Source: Phycisphaerae bacterium
GTDB taxonomy: Bacteria; Planctomycetota; Phycisphaerae; UBA1845
Assembly (NCBI GenBank): GCA_029260015.1
Contig: JAJDEB010000007.1
Coordinates: 182,306 to 246,305 of the forward strand
Length of the DNA: 64,000 nt
Reading direction: 5' to 3'
Shown: positions 35,929-45,451 of the stretch, one piece after another
How the letters are laid out: each line of letters begins with the position of its first letter
How positions within the stretch are numbered: the first letter of the stretch is position 1
Made by a program: the position numbers and the translations under genes
Notes under the pieces: model-generated
Seen by the model: only the letters and a program-made list of their open reading frames with translations
The model's database searches: none
Told to the model about the DNA's origin: nothing

Positions 35929-36879
35929 TCACGCCCTGCCCGCCCGTGCATCTTCGGCCTGAGATCGCTCGGTCGCCTCTTTCAGGGCCTTTCTCTCGTC
36001 GGCGGAGAGGCTGTTGATGCCCTTTGCATAGACCTTTTCGAGAATACGATTCACCGTTTCAACGTCGTCCTTGCGCTGTTTGACGCGTTCACGAAATGTC
36101 CCGCCACCAGTCTTGGCGGCTCCGCCAGAAAACAGACGTGAGAACCATCCGCCACCAGCCCCACTTCCACCGCGAACCGGCGACGCCCCTCCGAGCCCGC
36201 GCGGAGATCCCCCCGCCCAAATCCACCCGCCAGTCTTCGACCACCAGACTCCGACGAGCAGTCCCGCAAGGTGGCACACATCACCGCCCCAATTCGGACC
36301 GCCTTGGGCGATATTGTAAATAAACCAAATGAAGTACACGGTGACCATCGTGCGAATGCGCACCGGGACCAGAAAATAGACAAGCACTTCGGCATTGGGA
36401 AAGTAAATCGCCACGGCGGCCATGATCGCCCACAGACTTCCCGACGCACCCAAGCCCGGGATGTCCGGATTGATCCAGCCAAAATAACCGGCGATCGTAA
36501 GGAGGACATTTCCGGCGATGCCTCCGATCGTATAGACGATAAAAAATTGCTTGCCGCCCCACCGCCGCTCAAGCACGGGACCGAAGAAGTACAGCATAAG
36601 CATGTTAAAAAAGATGTGCCCAAAACTGGCATGAAGGTACGTCGCGGTGAAAAGTCGCCAGACTTCGCCATGAAGAACATTCGATGCGATCATGACCCCG
36701 TAGTAAGTGACGCGGGGACCGATGGGATCGGACATGGCACAAAGAAAGAAGACGACAAGGTTGGCGATGATGATCCGCGTAACCACATCCCATGTGCCCA
36801 TACCGGACCCGCGGTACATCGGCTTGCGTCCACCGTAGTACGATTGCTCTTGGGCGTATTCGCGATCCTGCCAACCCAT
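35929..36879 (-). CDS. Rhomboid-family intramembrane serine protease
   Basis: The 316-residue protein has six membrane helices with the rhomboid catalytic dyad: Ser in GLGASGSLWAIMAA and His in GDVCHLAGLLVGVWW; FFNMLMLYFFGPVLERRWG is the conserved L1/helix 2 region. A Gly/Ser-rich linker follows and the protein ends with ILEKVYAKGINSLSADERKAL, similar to the tail of the adjacent M50 protease and to DUF6576-type tails of planctomycete rhomboids. Rhomboids cut single-pass membrane proteins. ATG 36879. Confidence 0.93.
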   Translation of the reverse strand: MGWQDREYAQEQSYYGGRKPMYRGSGMGTWDVVTRIIIANLVVFFLCAMSDPIGPRVTYYGVMIASNVLHGEVWRLFTATYLHASFGHIFFNMLMLYFFGPVLERRWGGKQFFIVYTIGGIAGNVLLTIAGYFGWINPDIPGLGASGSLWAIMAAVAIYFPNAEVLVYFLVPVRIRTMVTVYFIWFIYNIAQGGPNWGGDVCHLAGLLVGVWWSKTGGWIWAGGSPRGLGGASPVRGGSGAGGGWFSRLFSGGAAKTGGGTFRERVKQRKDDVETVNRILEKVYAKGINSLSADERKALKEATERSQAEDARAGRA

Positions 36880-36914
36880 ACTTTCAAACCATCCTTTGCT
36901 CGAAACTCAAATCG

Positions 36915-37460
36915 TTACGCGCCGGCGACACGCTGCCCGCGACGGGCGTCATCTATTGCAAAGTACGTTCCCAGCACCGCTATGGTTTTACCATCGAGCA
37001 GCTTTCCATCGATCAGATTCTGTCGAATCTTGTCAGCCGCCACAATCTCAACATCAATCTCTTCGGTATCGTCGAGGTCTTGTCCAACGTGCGTCAGGTC
37101 GCTGGCGACAAACGCATACATCCGCTCCGTGCAAATTCCCGGAGACGTGTAAAATTCGATCAGCGGTTTGATCGTGCCGGCCCGATATCCCGTTTCTTCT
37201 TCAAGCTCGCGACGGGCACAGTTCACAGGTTCTTCATCGGCTTCCATCGTGCCAGCCGGCAACTCCAAAAGCACTTGATCGGCTGCAAATCGGCGATTCC
37301 GGATCATCACGATGGATTCATCGTCGCAAATCGCCAGGATCGTGACGGCTCCCGGATGGACCACGACCTGACGATCGACCTCCCGCCCGTCGGAAAGTGC
37401 AACTTTCCACATTTCGACGTCGAACTTTGGCGTATGAAGAAGTGAACGTTTTTTGGACAT
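36915..37460 (-). CDS. Nudix hydrolase, ADP-ribose pyrophosphatase-like
   Basis: The 181-residue protein has a full Nudix box, G-x5-E-x7-REUxEExGU, in GTMEADEEPVNCARRELEEE followed by TGYR. The N-terminal VVVHPGAVTILAICDDESIV and the downstream IEFYTSPGICTERMYAFVA are typical of ADP-ribose or NDP-sugar hydrolases. It likely clears ADP-ribose or related nucleotides in the cytoplasm. It lies 35 bases upstream of the rhomboid gene on the same strand, probably one transcription unit. Confidence 0.92.
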   Translation of the reverse strand: MSKKRSLLHTPKFDVEMWKVALSDGREVDRQVVVHPGAVTILAICDDESIVMIRNRRFAADQVLLELPAGTMEADEEPVNCARRELEEETGYRAGTIKPLIEFYTSPGICTERMYAFVASDLTHVGQDLDDTEEIDVEIVAADKIRQNLIDGKLLDGKTIAVLGTYFAIDDARRGQRVAGA

Positions 37461-37718
37461 GGGGTCGATGCACCATTTGAATCTTGCGCCAGAATCGTTT
37501 GAAGCGGTTCCAATTCAAACCGCACACGCGATTATAGGGTTCGGATGGTGCCCCGACAATTGATACCGCTGCGCCGGAAGTCATGGGCAAATGCTTGTCG
37601 CAGTGGAGTTTGCCGAATAACATTGCCGACCGTATTCGCAAGGGCACATATACACGATTCGCAAGATGCGAAAGCTTCCCGAAACGATTGAGGGCTAGAC
37701 TCTCAGACGACCATTTGA

Positions 37719-38894
37719 ATGAGTAAACAGCAAGTCATCATTCTGGGCTCGACCGGATCGATCGGCGAAAGTGCGCTTTCGGTGCTTTCGGAGTTGGCCG
37801 ACTCGTTTGATGTGGTCGGGTTGGCTGGCGGCACCCAATGGCAGAAACTCGCGCAGCAAGCCCGATATTGGAATCCAAAATACGTCGCGTTGGCTGACAC
37901 ATCGCACCAGCAATCGCTCAAAGCACAGCTTCCTGACGGGTGCCAGTTGATCGATGGCATCGACACGCTGACCCGATTGGTCGAATCCGTCGATTGCGAT
38001 TGCGTCATATCTGCCGTCGTCGGTGCAGCCGGTCTGCCGGCGACGCTTCGGGCGGTTGAACTGGGTCGCAAGGTTGCCCTCGCCAATAAAGAACCGCTCG
38101 TCATCGCCGGCGAACTGTTGATGAGCACAGCCGAGCGAACCGGGGCAAAGATACTACCAATCGACAGCGAACATTCGGCGGTCTTTCAGGCGCTGCAAGC
38201 CGGTTTGCAAGAGGATGTCGAACGCATCGTGTTGACTGCATCGGGCGGTCCGTTTCGCGACGCCACCGAAAGTGAACTTGAAAACGCGACCGTTAAGGAC
38301 GCCCTGAATCATCCGACCTGGTCGATGGGTCCGAAGATTACCATCGACTCGGCGACGATGATGAACAAAGCGCTCGAGATCATCGAAGCCCGATGGCTCT
38401 TCGGTTTTGAGAGCGATCAGATCGATGTCGTGATTCATCCGGAATCGATCTTACATTCGATGGTTGAGTTCTGCGATGGCTCCGTCATTGCTCAGATGGG
38501 TACGCCCGATATGCGAACGCCGATTCAATATGCGCTGACCTATCCTCGGCGTTTTCCGTGCCCGGCGAGTCGCCTTTCGCTGACCGATCTTGGTCAACTG
38601 ACGTTCCTGGAACCCGACACGCAACGCTTCCCGTCGCTGCGATTGGGGCATCGGGTGGCGACAGAAGGCGGATCGACAGGCGCGGTTTTCAATGCGGCCA
38701 ACGAAGTGTGCAACGACCTGTTTCGCAAGGGGAGCATCGGGTTTTGTGACATTGTACGATTGACCGAAGAAGTGCTCGGCGCGCACGATCGCGTTGATCA
38801 TCCGAAGCTTGATGAATTGATTGACGCGGACGGCTGGGCACGACGGGAAGTCGAATCGATGCTGGCGACCAGCCCAATCAAGAAAGTAAACTAA
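37719..38894 (+). CDS. dxr: 1-deoxy-D-xylulose 5-phosphate reductoisomerase
   Basis: The 391-residue enzyme has the NADPH-binding ILGSTGSIGESALSVLSEL, LANKEPLVIAGELLM, PIDSEHSAVFQAL, LTASGGPFRDA and NHPTWSMGPKITIDSATMMN, which hold the metal and substrate ligands. It converts DXP to MEP in the non-mevalonate isoprenoid pathway. The length is that of the family. RseP follows after 115 bases, the common dxr-rseP order of many bacteria, here interrupted by repeat A4. Confidence 0.97.
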   Translation: MSKQQVIILGSTGSIGESALSVLSELADSFDVVGLAGGTQWQKLAQQARYWNPKYVALADTSHQQSLKAQLPDGCQLIDGIDTLTRLVESVDCDCVISAVVGAAGLPATLRAVELGRKVALANKEPLVIAGELLMSTAERTGAKILPIDSEHSAVFQALQAGLQEDVERIVLTASGGPFRDATESELENATVKDALNHPTWSMGPKITIDSATMMNKALEIIEARWLFGFESDQIDVVIHPESILHSMVEFCDGSVIAQMGTPDMRTPIQYALTYPRRFPCPASRLSLTDLGQLTFLEPDTQRFPSLRLGHRVATEGGSTGAVFNAANEVCNDLFRKGSIGFCDIVRLTEEVLGAHDRVDHPKLDELIDADGWARREVESMLATSPIKKVN

Positions 38895-38904
38895 ATCAAG
38901 GCGC

Positions 38905-38969
38905 GTAGGGTGGGCCGTGCCCACCATTCTGTAAATCGCCGAAACGACGGTGGGCACGGCCCACCCTAC
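38905..38969. repeat. Inverted repeat A4 (GGTGGGC family)
   Basis: Perfect 21-base arms at 38905-38925 and 38949-38969, ten bases after the dxr stop and 40 bases before rseP. Because dxr and rseP are codirectional, a hairpin here could reduce read-through into rseP. Confidence 0.95.
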
Positions 38970-39009
38970 TAAACACTGAAAATAACAACGACGAAAGAAT
39001 CAAACCACG

Positions 39010-41256
39010 ATGGATAGCTCAACGTTAATCTGCCAAACCATGATCGCGGCCATCGGCGAGCCGACCTGGCTCATGAAGCTGTGGTCATACGTTCAAATTT
39101 TCGCCGGGTTCTCGTTTATCATTTTCATTCACGAACTCGGACACTTCGCGGTGGCCAAGTGGTCTGGTGTGCGCGTTGAACAATTCGCCATCGGTTTCTT
39201 CCGCGAGATCGTCGGATTTACCAAAGGCGAAACCCGCTATTCATTCAATCTGCTGCCGTTGGGCGGATACGTGAAGATGCTCGGGCAGGAGGACTTTGAA
39301 GTCGACACCACGGGTGAGTTGCAGTACCGCGAAGACCCGCGATCCTTTGCCAACAAACCAGTCGGCGTGCGTATGGCCATCGTGTCGGCGGGCGTCATCA
39401 TGAACCTCGTGCTGTCGCTTGTCTTGTTCGTCATCATTTTCTCAATCGGGAAACAGGTGCAGGCACCGCGCGTCGGCGCAACCATTCCCGGGCGTCCTGC
39501 GGCGGCGGCAGGCATTTTGCCGGGCGACCTGATCAAGTCGATCAACGGTTCAAGCATCGACGAATTTACCGACATCCCTATGACGGTCATGCTCGCGAAA
39601 CCGGGCGAACCCCTTGAGTTCGTGATCAAACGCGACGGGGAAACCAAGACGATCAATGTCATCCCCGAAGTCAACACCAAAGCCGACATCATGCAGGTCG
39701 GCATCGCTTCCCCGCAAACTGCCACGTTCCTCGTTGTTGGTCCGGGATACGATTCGGAGAATCCCAAGCACCCGCGCGTCGGCGACACCGTCGTCAAAAT
39801 GGGCGACACCGAAGTGACCAAAGATAACGCCAACTCGATGATGAACCTGTTGGCCATCGATCCGCTGCGCTTTAGTCAGGTCGTCGTCGAGCGACTGCCA
39901 ATCACAGCCAAAGCAGAAACCAACGATACACCCGAACGCGTCACCGTTGATCTTGAACCCAGAATTGCATTGCGGCGTCTCGATACGAAGGAGGTCACCC
40001 CGCATTTACTGGGACTCGCCCCGCTAATGCGATTTAGCAGCATCACCCCAGGCGGACGAGCCGACCTTGCCGGCATGGAAGTCGGCGACGTCATTTTGAA
40101 ATGGGGCGACATTGAAAACCCCACCTCAGAGCAAATTGAAAAGAGCATCCTGAAACCCCAGAAGACAGATTGGGGTCCGACCGAACGAGACATCCCGGTC
40201 AAAATCCTAAAGCAAAGCACTGGCAAAATTGTCAATAGGTCGATCCGCCCAAAAATCAAAATCGTTCCCATCCTGCGCATTCAAAAAGGCAATCCCACGA
40301 TCCAGGCACAGTACCAGATGTTTGCCGATCAATACCTTCGCGTCGGTTCGATCGTCGAAACGATGATGGGCAGCGAAACGCCAGCCGCAAAAGCGGGCAT
40401 ACCAGCCAACGCGTTCATCACTGCTGTCAATGACCAACCCATGCAAACGTGGGTGCAGTTGGCCGAAGCGCTAAGAGCCAATGCCGGTCACGACGTGACG
40501 GTGACGTACAATCTTGGCGATGAGAACGGTAAGACCGCGACTCTGGGCGTTCCGCATAGCCTTCGAACGATGCTTGGTATTGGCCCGGCGTCGAGCATCC
40601 TCGCAGTCAATGGTCAGGAACGTGCCAAGGTCGAACGCAATGGCAAGACTGCCGAACTTGTGGTCAACCAATCGCTGGCGCTTTACGAAGCGCTGAAGGA
40701 ATCGGTCGGCAAGACGGTCGAAATCCGATATCGGCCAGGTCCGCTTGCTGACGCTGAGACCAAAGAAGTCACGATCACCGAAGACATGCTCGTCCCATGG
40801 GTTGGTTCGACCGCGTACACGGTCGATCTCATCACCGGCGGAGAGATGATCACGCTGCGCAAAACGAATCCGATCGCTGCGATGAAACTCGGCGTCAAAA
40901 AGACCTACTTCTTCGTGATGCAAGTCTATCAGGTGTTGGAGCGGATGATCATTTCGCGCACGCTTGGTGTTGACAAGATTTCCGGTCCGGTTGGCATTGT
41001 CGATCTCGGTAGCAAGATGGCCAGCGCCGGGTTCGTAGACCTGCTATGGTTCCTCGCTTTGATCTCTGCAAATCTTGCGGTGATTAACTTCCTACCGCTG
41101 CCGATCGTTGACGGTGGTTTGATGGTGTTTTTGATCATTGAAAAGATCAAGGGAAGCCCGATCAGTGTTCGCATTCAGGTCGCGACGCAAGTGATCGGCT
41201 TGGTGCTGATTGCGACGGCATTCTTGTATGTGACGCTGAACGATTTGGCTCGGTAA
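39010..41256 (+). CDS. rseP: RseP-type site-2 protease with extra PDZ domains
   Basis: A 748-residue M50 protease, much longer than the 450-residue Escherichia coli RseP. The first membrane helix carries HELGHFAVAKWSGVRVEQFA with the zinc His41, Glu42 and His45; the C-terminal membrane region has ISANLAVINFLPLPIVDGGL with the Asp ligand. Between them at least three PDZ-like units can be traced: RVGATIPGRPAAAAGILPGD, LMRFSSITPGGRADLAGMEV and LRVGSIVETMMGSETPAAKA. RseP cleaves anti-sigma factors and leftover signal peptides in the inner membrane. It follows dxr. Confidence 0.93.
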   Translation: MDSSTLICQTMIAAIGEPTWLMKLWSYVQIFAGFSFIIFIHELGHFAVAKWSGVRVEQFAIGFFREIVGFTKGETRYSFNLLPLGGYVKMLGQEDFEVDTTGELQYREDPRSFANKPVGVRMAIVSAGVIMNLVLSLVLFVIIFSIGKQVQAPRVGATIPGRPAAAAGILPGDLIKSINGSSIDEFTDIPMTVMLAKPGEPLEFVIKRDGETKTINVIPEVNTKADIMQVGIASPQTATFLVVGPGYDSENPKHPRVGDTVVKMGDTEVTKDNANSMMNLLAIDPLRFSQVVVERLPITAKAETNDTPERVTVDLEPRIALRRLDTKEVTPHLLGLAPLMRFSSITPGGRADLAGMEVGDVILKWGDIENPTSEQIEKSILKPQKTDWGPTERDIPVKILKQSTGKIVNRSIRPKIKIVPILRIQKGNPTIQAQYQMFADQYLRVGSIVETMMGSETPAAKAGIPANAFITAVNDQPMQTWVQLAEALRANAGHDVTVTYNLGDENGKTATLGVPHSLRTMLGIGPASSILAVNGQERAKVERNGKTAELVVNQSLALYEALKESVGKTVEIRYRPGPLADAETKEVTITEDMLVPWVGSTAYTVDLITGGEMITLRKTNPIAAMKLGVKKTYFFVMQVYQVLERMIISRTLGVDKISGPVGIVDLGSKMASAGFVDLLWFLALISANLAVINFLPLPIVDGGLMVFLIIEKIKGSPISVRIQVATQVIGLVLIATAFLYVTLNDLAR

Positions 41257-41276
41257 GGCGTTCGATCGTTTTGAAA

Positions 41277-42173
41277 TCATGGGCGATGATTGGCCTCGTA
41301 CCATTCGCGCCATTGGCCGATCGCAGCCAATCGTCCCAGTTCGTCCGCTTCCAGAAATTCAAACGACTGCCCGGTGATGGCGCGAAGCTCATGGGCTGCC
41401 CGCATGCCATTGGTATCACTCTTGCCTCGTAACTCGGAAATCTTGGCATCCGTTGCTAATTCACCGGTGATTGCAAACTGAGGTGCCATTGTCCCGAGCG
41501 CTTCCTGAGCCTGCGATTCGGTTGCCGTCATTCCGCTAAACACTGCTTCGTCCGACAAGCAATCGATCAGCGCCGCAACCACATCATCACCGCCCCACTG
41601 TCCTAGCGACTCGATGGCTTGCGCCCGCACACCGTCTTTCGGATGCGACCGCGCGATCCGAATGAGTTCGTCCAACGACTCTGGAAGGTTGATGCTGACG
41701 AGACGGCTCACCGCGAACATCGCCGACTCTGCGTCAAGCTGCTTGATCAACCCAGCCAACCGCTGCACGGTGTTCGCCGACGATCGCATCGACAAACCAA
41801 GGATCGCGCTTTGCCGAATCGTCTCATCAGAATCGATACAAGCGGTTTCCAACAGACGGTCGGCTTCATCTCCGTTGATGGTTGAGACGAGCGCTACGCC
41901 GAACGATCGGTTGGCTGCGTCGGCGTCGCGAATCAGGCTGCGGGCGACCGGCAACGATTTTGCGTCCATGCTCGAGAGCAGACTCAGATACTGCATGCGA
42001 TCTTGCACGTCGGCAGACTGTGCAAGACGATAACCCCACCAGCGAACGCGTATCTCATTTCGAAACGCCACCACCAACGCAAAAACCGCAACCATGGCGA
42101 TGATGATCATGATCGGCCGGCGCCAGCCATCTCGACGCTGTACTTGGGATAGATTGTGCGGTGTCGATTGCAT
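41277..42173 (-). CDS. Membrane-anchored HEAT-repeat protein
   Basis: From ATG 42173 the protein is 298 residues: a short basic N-terminus, one membrane helix (PIMIIIAMVAVFALVVAF), then helical HEAT-like repeats (DSDETIRQSAILGLSMRS, DELIRIARSHPKDGVRAQAI and ESLGQWGGDDVVAALIDCL). It likely acts as a protein-binding scaffold facing one side of the membrane; no partner is visible. An upstream in-frame start at 42317 gives an implausible hydrophobic extension. It is convergent with rseP with only 20 bases between the stops. Confidence 0.78.
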   Translation of the reverse strand: MQSTPHNLSQVQRRDGWRRPIMIIIAMVAVFALVVAFRNEIRVRWWGYRLAQSADVQDRMQYLSLLSSMDAKSLPVARSLIRDADAANRSFGVALVSTINGDEADRLLETACIDSDETIRQSAILGLSMRSSANTVQRLAGLIKQLDAESAMFAVSRLVSINLPESLDELIRIARSHPKDGVRAQAIESLGQWGGDDVVAALIDCLSDEAVFSGMTATESQAQEALGTMAPQFAITGELATDAKISELRGKSDTNGMRAAHELRAITGQSFEFLEADELGRLAAIGQWREWYEANHRP

Positions 42174-42332
42174 GCTTAAATCGTAAGTGAGTCGGTGTAT
42201 CGAGGCCAGCGACCTCGCGCAAAAGAGCACCATCGCCGTGTGCGTGGCGATGGTGCCGCAAAAAATCGGTGCTGTTAAAACGTGTGGGTGTAAGGCGTGC
42301 AGCACCGCAAGGACCACTATCGTGTGGTTCGA

Positions 42333-42947
42333 CTACGCAGCCGCTTCAGCCACTTTCCGTCGACCAAACATCAATCGATCGAGCGAAAGCGGACCACTGC
42401 CCGAACAGAGAAGCGTCAAACAAACTGCACCAAGTAACATGAAGGCCAGCGGATTTGCGTCGTACATGCCAGCAAGCGGCGCCAACGCACCATCGCTGTT
42501 CAATACGCCCGTGCCAGCAAGCGTGCCCATCGCCGACGCACCAACACCAACCAGTGACGTCAGGCGAATGAAAGCGCCGATCAGCAGAACGGCAGCAAAC
42601 GAAAGCTCAGCCAACCCGGTGAATTCCTGCCAACCCATCTTCACTTCGACACCACTGCTGTCTGCATGGGCCGTCGAAAGGACGGTGTTGGTCTTGTCGG
42701 CGATCGCCGATTCAATCTTATCCTTGAGTCCAACATTACTGGCTTCGGAAAGCGACTCGGTTGAAGACGGCAATGTCTCAATCCCTTCCGGATCTGCCGA
42801 AAGCGCCGTGCCCTGGTCAACAGGCAGTGGCTGCGGGCCGCTTTGCAACTGGGCTGCGCCTGCAAAGGCCAACGCCCCTGCGACCGCAATACGCAATATC
42901 AACGGGGTTACATTCGATCGATTTCGAATCATGTCGGTGGCCATCAT
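42333..42947 (-). CDS. DoxX family membrane protein
   Basis: A 204-residue protein with four hydrophobic segments. The first (LILRIAVAGALAFAGAAQLQ) and GWQEFTGLAELSFAAVLLIG, FIRLTSLVGVGASAMGTLAG are the DoxX pattern. Between helices 1 and 2 a 70-residue Ser/Glu-rich loop (about 40-110) is inserted, longer than usual. The function of the family is poorly defined (redox or membrane-stress links). AAGGAGAAAA precedes two adjacent ATG codons (42947, 42944). Confidence 0.8.
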   Translation of the reverse strand: MMATDMIRNRSNVTPLILRIAVAGALAFAGAAQLQSGPQPLPVDQGTALSADPEGIETLPSSTESLSEASNVGLKDKIESAIADKTNTVLSTAHADSSGVEVKMGWQEFTGLAELSFAAVLLIGAFIRLTSLVGVGASAMGTLAGTGVLNSDGALAPLAGMYDANPLAFMLLGAVCLTLLCSGSGPLSLDRLMFGRRKVAEAAA

Positions 42948-43216
42948 TTTTCTCCTTCATTCACAAGAACCGCAAGACAGGGCATTCATCCTGATTGGAA
43001 ACCGATCTCCGACGAAATCTGCTTCCGTAAGAAATCTACAACCCAAACGGCTTGACGCACATTACAATCGTCGCAAACGTTTGGAACGATCCCAAATATG
43101 CCCTATCATCGTCATGAGCGGGCATATTAAGCCCCTCTTCCGCGGTATTCGTGTACGGAATTACAATATTTGGGCCGATGACTTCCCCTATCGGTGACTC
43201 AGAGCCGCCCCGAATC

Positions 43217-43876
43217 ATGCAAATAATCGTTGAAATCGACGGTATCCTCACAAATCTGCGTCCTGCATACTGGCAGGCCTACCAGGATGCGATGCGTCAG
43301 GTCGGGCTTGCCTGTGCCGACGAAGGCTCATTCTGGCGCGTCATCCGCCGCGGCGACCCGATTTCAATGGTCGTCCAAGGAGGCAAGCCGCGCCACATCG
43401 CTTCCTTCGAAACCGCATTTTCAACCGCGCTTGGCGCTCCACCGTTCGCCGAAAAACTCGAACTACACGAAGACGCCCGCGACTACGCTACCCAACTCAA
43501 GAAACTAGGCACCTGCCATTATGTCACGCAGAACACACACGCCGAAACGCTCTGGAAAATACTTACACCGGTGACCGGCTCCGGTTGCGAAGCCACCGTC
43601 ACAACCCTGACCGATGGCCGAATCAACGCCCAATTCCAATCGCTTGTCGGCAGCGCCCGGCCAGTGATCGTTCTATCTGCTGGCGAACGCCTGTTGCAGG
43701 TCGCCGACTCGATTGGATACGTTCCGATCGGTATCGCATCCGGCGCATGCATTGCCAAACGCATGCCACGATTCGGCGCCATCGCCACCTATCGTGACGT
43801 GACCGCATTTTGCGAAGCGCGCGCCGAAGGCGACCCTGTACTCGTTCGCGCGGGCATTCAAGGTGATCGGCGATAG
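43217..43876 (+). CDS. HAD-fold protein with degenerate active site
   Basis: From ATG 43217 the protein is 219 residues and starts MQIIVEIDGILTNLRPAYWQ, which aligns with HAD motif I (D-x-D-G-T-L) but with the nucleophilic Asp replaced by Glu. The middle (CHYVTQNTHAETLWKIL) aligns with motif II and VIVLSAGERLLQVADSIGYV with motif IV, where the usual GD is missing. This suggests a phosphoglycolate-phosphatase-like fold without normal phosphatase chemistry, perhaps a binding or regulatory protein (inference). It is convergent with dinB, 43 bases between stops. Confidence 0.6.
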   Translation: MQIIVEIDGILTNLRPAYWQAYQDAMRQVGLACADEGSFWRVIRRGDPISMVVQGGKPRHIASFETAFSTALGAPPFAEKLELHEDARDYATQLKKLGTCHYVTQNTHAETLWKILTPVTGSGCEATVTTLTDGRINAQFQSLVGSARPVIVLSAGERLLQVADSIGYVPIGIASGACIAKRMPRFGAIATYRDVTAFCEARAEGDPVLVRAGIQGDRR

Positions 43877-43919
43877 CCAACCAAATCTGTCGTACTCTTG
43901 GTGGCGAGTCCAGTCGAAT

Positions 43920-45170
43920 CTAAATCGCTCCCGCAGTCAGCAGCTTCTTGAATCCGAACCGCTCACGAATCTGATCCACGGTTCTGTCCACGTCATTCGA
44001 TTCCCATTGACTGGGTGCGTCGTGCAGCAACAACTGACGATTGCTGTTGGTGTCGAGGTTGCTCAACCGCACACCGATAAGCCGTACGCCTTTGAACAGG
44101 GCATTTGATCGCTGCGTCATTTGCTCGTGGAACAACTGCCGGGCGCACCCATAGATTTCTTGGTGCTGATCGGTCCGGAATCCGAGCGACCGCGATCGCT
44201 CCATGGTGTTGAATTCTGCGGTCCGCAGTTTCACGCTGATTGTTCCGGCTTTGAGTCCCGCTTTTCGCAATCGCCATGACGCCTTTTCCACCATACGATA
44301 GAGCGTCGATTGCACGGTTTGCCGATCGCGACAGTCCTCGGCGAAGGTTGTTTCATTCGAGACGGACTTGGGCGAGCCCGAAAGCGAAATCGTGCGGCTA
44401 CCCTCACCATTGGCGAGTCGCAGGAGTCGCTCCGCCCACTTCGCCCCGACGCGCGATTCGAGTTCGCTTTCAGACAATCGCTGCACATCATCAAACGTGT
44501 GCAGGTCGGTGGCGGCTAACATCTCCTTAGCGTGGCGACCGATGCCCGGTACGACTGACAGCGACAACGGGCGCAAGAACGCCCGCTCAGAGCCAACCGC
44601 CACATGACAAATGCCGCGCGGTTTGCAGTATTTGCTGGCAATCTTGGCGACCAAACGATTTTTCGCGAGTCCAACCGACACACTCAGGCCAACATTGTGT
44701 AAAACTCGATCGCGCAGACGGGTGGCCAACTCGATCGGCCAATGCCTGGGCGTCGCCAAATGCGGATGAATCGCCGACCACTGTTCCTTCTTCCAGTCAA
44801 GATAACCTTCGTCGATGCTGGCGGGTTGGAATGTCGGACTCGCGTTCTCGCAAATTTCAAACACGCGTTTGCTGAACTTCGAATATTCGCCATGCCGCCC
44901 ATGCAAGAAGTGAGCCTCCGGGCACACGCGATACGCTCGCGTCAACGGCATTGGCACATACACGCCCCGCGCCCTCGCTTCATAAGACGCAGAAGCCACT
45001 ACCCCGCGTTCATTCGCCGCCCCGCCCACCACGACCGGCTTGCCTGCTAGCTTCGGATTCAAAAGCTGCTCGACACTCGTAAAGAAAGCATCCAGATCGA
45101 CATGAGCAATCACCCGATCGGCCACATTCGTCGCAACGTCCGTCGTCAAGTCCCCATCCATCCGCCCCAT
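43920..45170 (-). CDS. dinB: DNA polymerase IV (Y-family)
   Basis: The 416-residue product is a Y-family polymerase: IAHVDLDAFFTSVEQLLNPK, VVVGGAANERGVVASASYEA, the catalytic PASIDEGYLDW (where most members read DEAYLD), VSVGLAKNRLVAKIASKYCK, VPGIGRHAKEMLAATDLHTF (HhH) and a little-finger domain ending in RTAEFNTMERSRSLGF and further. It carries out error-prone translesion synthesis. ATG 45170 is chosen because GGAGGTGGCTC precedes it; a GTG upstream is in frame. No beta-clamp-binding tail is obvious at the C-terminus. Confidence 0.93.
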   Translation of the reverse strand: MGRMDGDLTTDVATNVADRVIAHVDLDAFFTSVEQLLNPKLAGKPVVVGGAANERGVVASASYEARARGVYVPMPLTRAYRVCPEAHFLHGRHGEYSKFSKRVFEICENASPTFQPASIDEGYLDWKKEQWSAIHPHLATPRHWPIELATRLRDRVLHNVGLSVSVGLAKNRLVAKIASKYCKPRGICHVAVGSERAFLRPLSLSVVPGIGRHAKEMLAATDLHTFDDVQRLSESELESRVGAKWAERLLRLANGEGSRTISLSGSPKSVSNETTFAEDCRDRQTVQSTLYRMVEKASWRLRKAGLKAGTISVKLRTAEFNTMERSRSLGFRTDQHQEIYGCARQLFHEQMTQRSNALFKGVRLIGVRLSNLDTNSNRQLLLHDAPSQWESNDVDRTVDQIRERFGFKKLLTAGAI

Positions 45171-45451
45171 GAGCCACCTCCGGAAAGCACCGTACAGTGC
45201 GCCTTGCCACACCTGTTAAGCTTCTTCCAAGCAGTATACACCAACTTCGCCAACAATGTAAGGAAAATGTTAGGTATTTTGAAAACCGCCAAGTGGGCTG
45301 CATTCTCCTCGTCGCCTTGTCCCATTGGATCAGCAAACTGCCGCCACAACCGCAAGCGTCTCCAACCGATTGACGCGAACACCCAACCGCTATACCGTCG
45401 CCATTCGTGTAGCCAATTGGGGTCGGTTGCCCAATCCGCAATCCGACGTGT

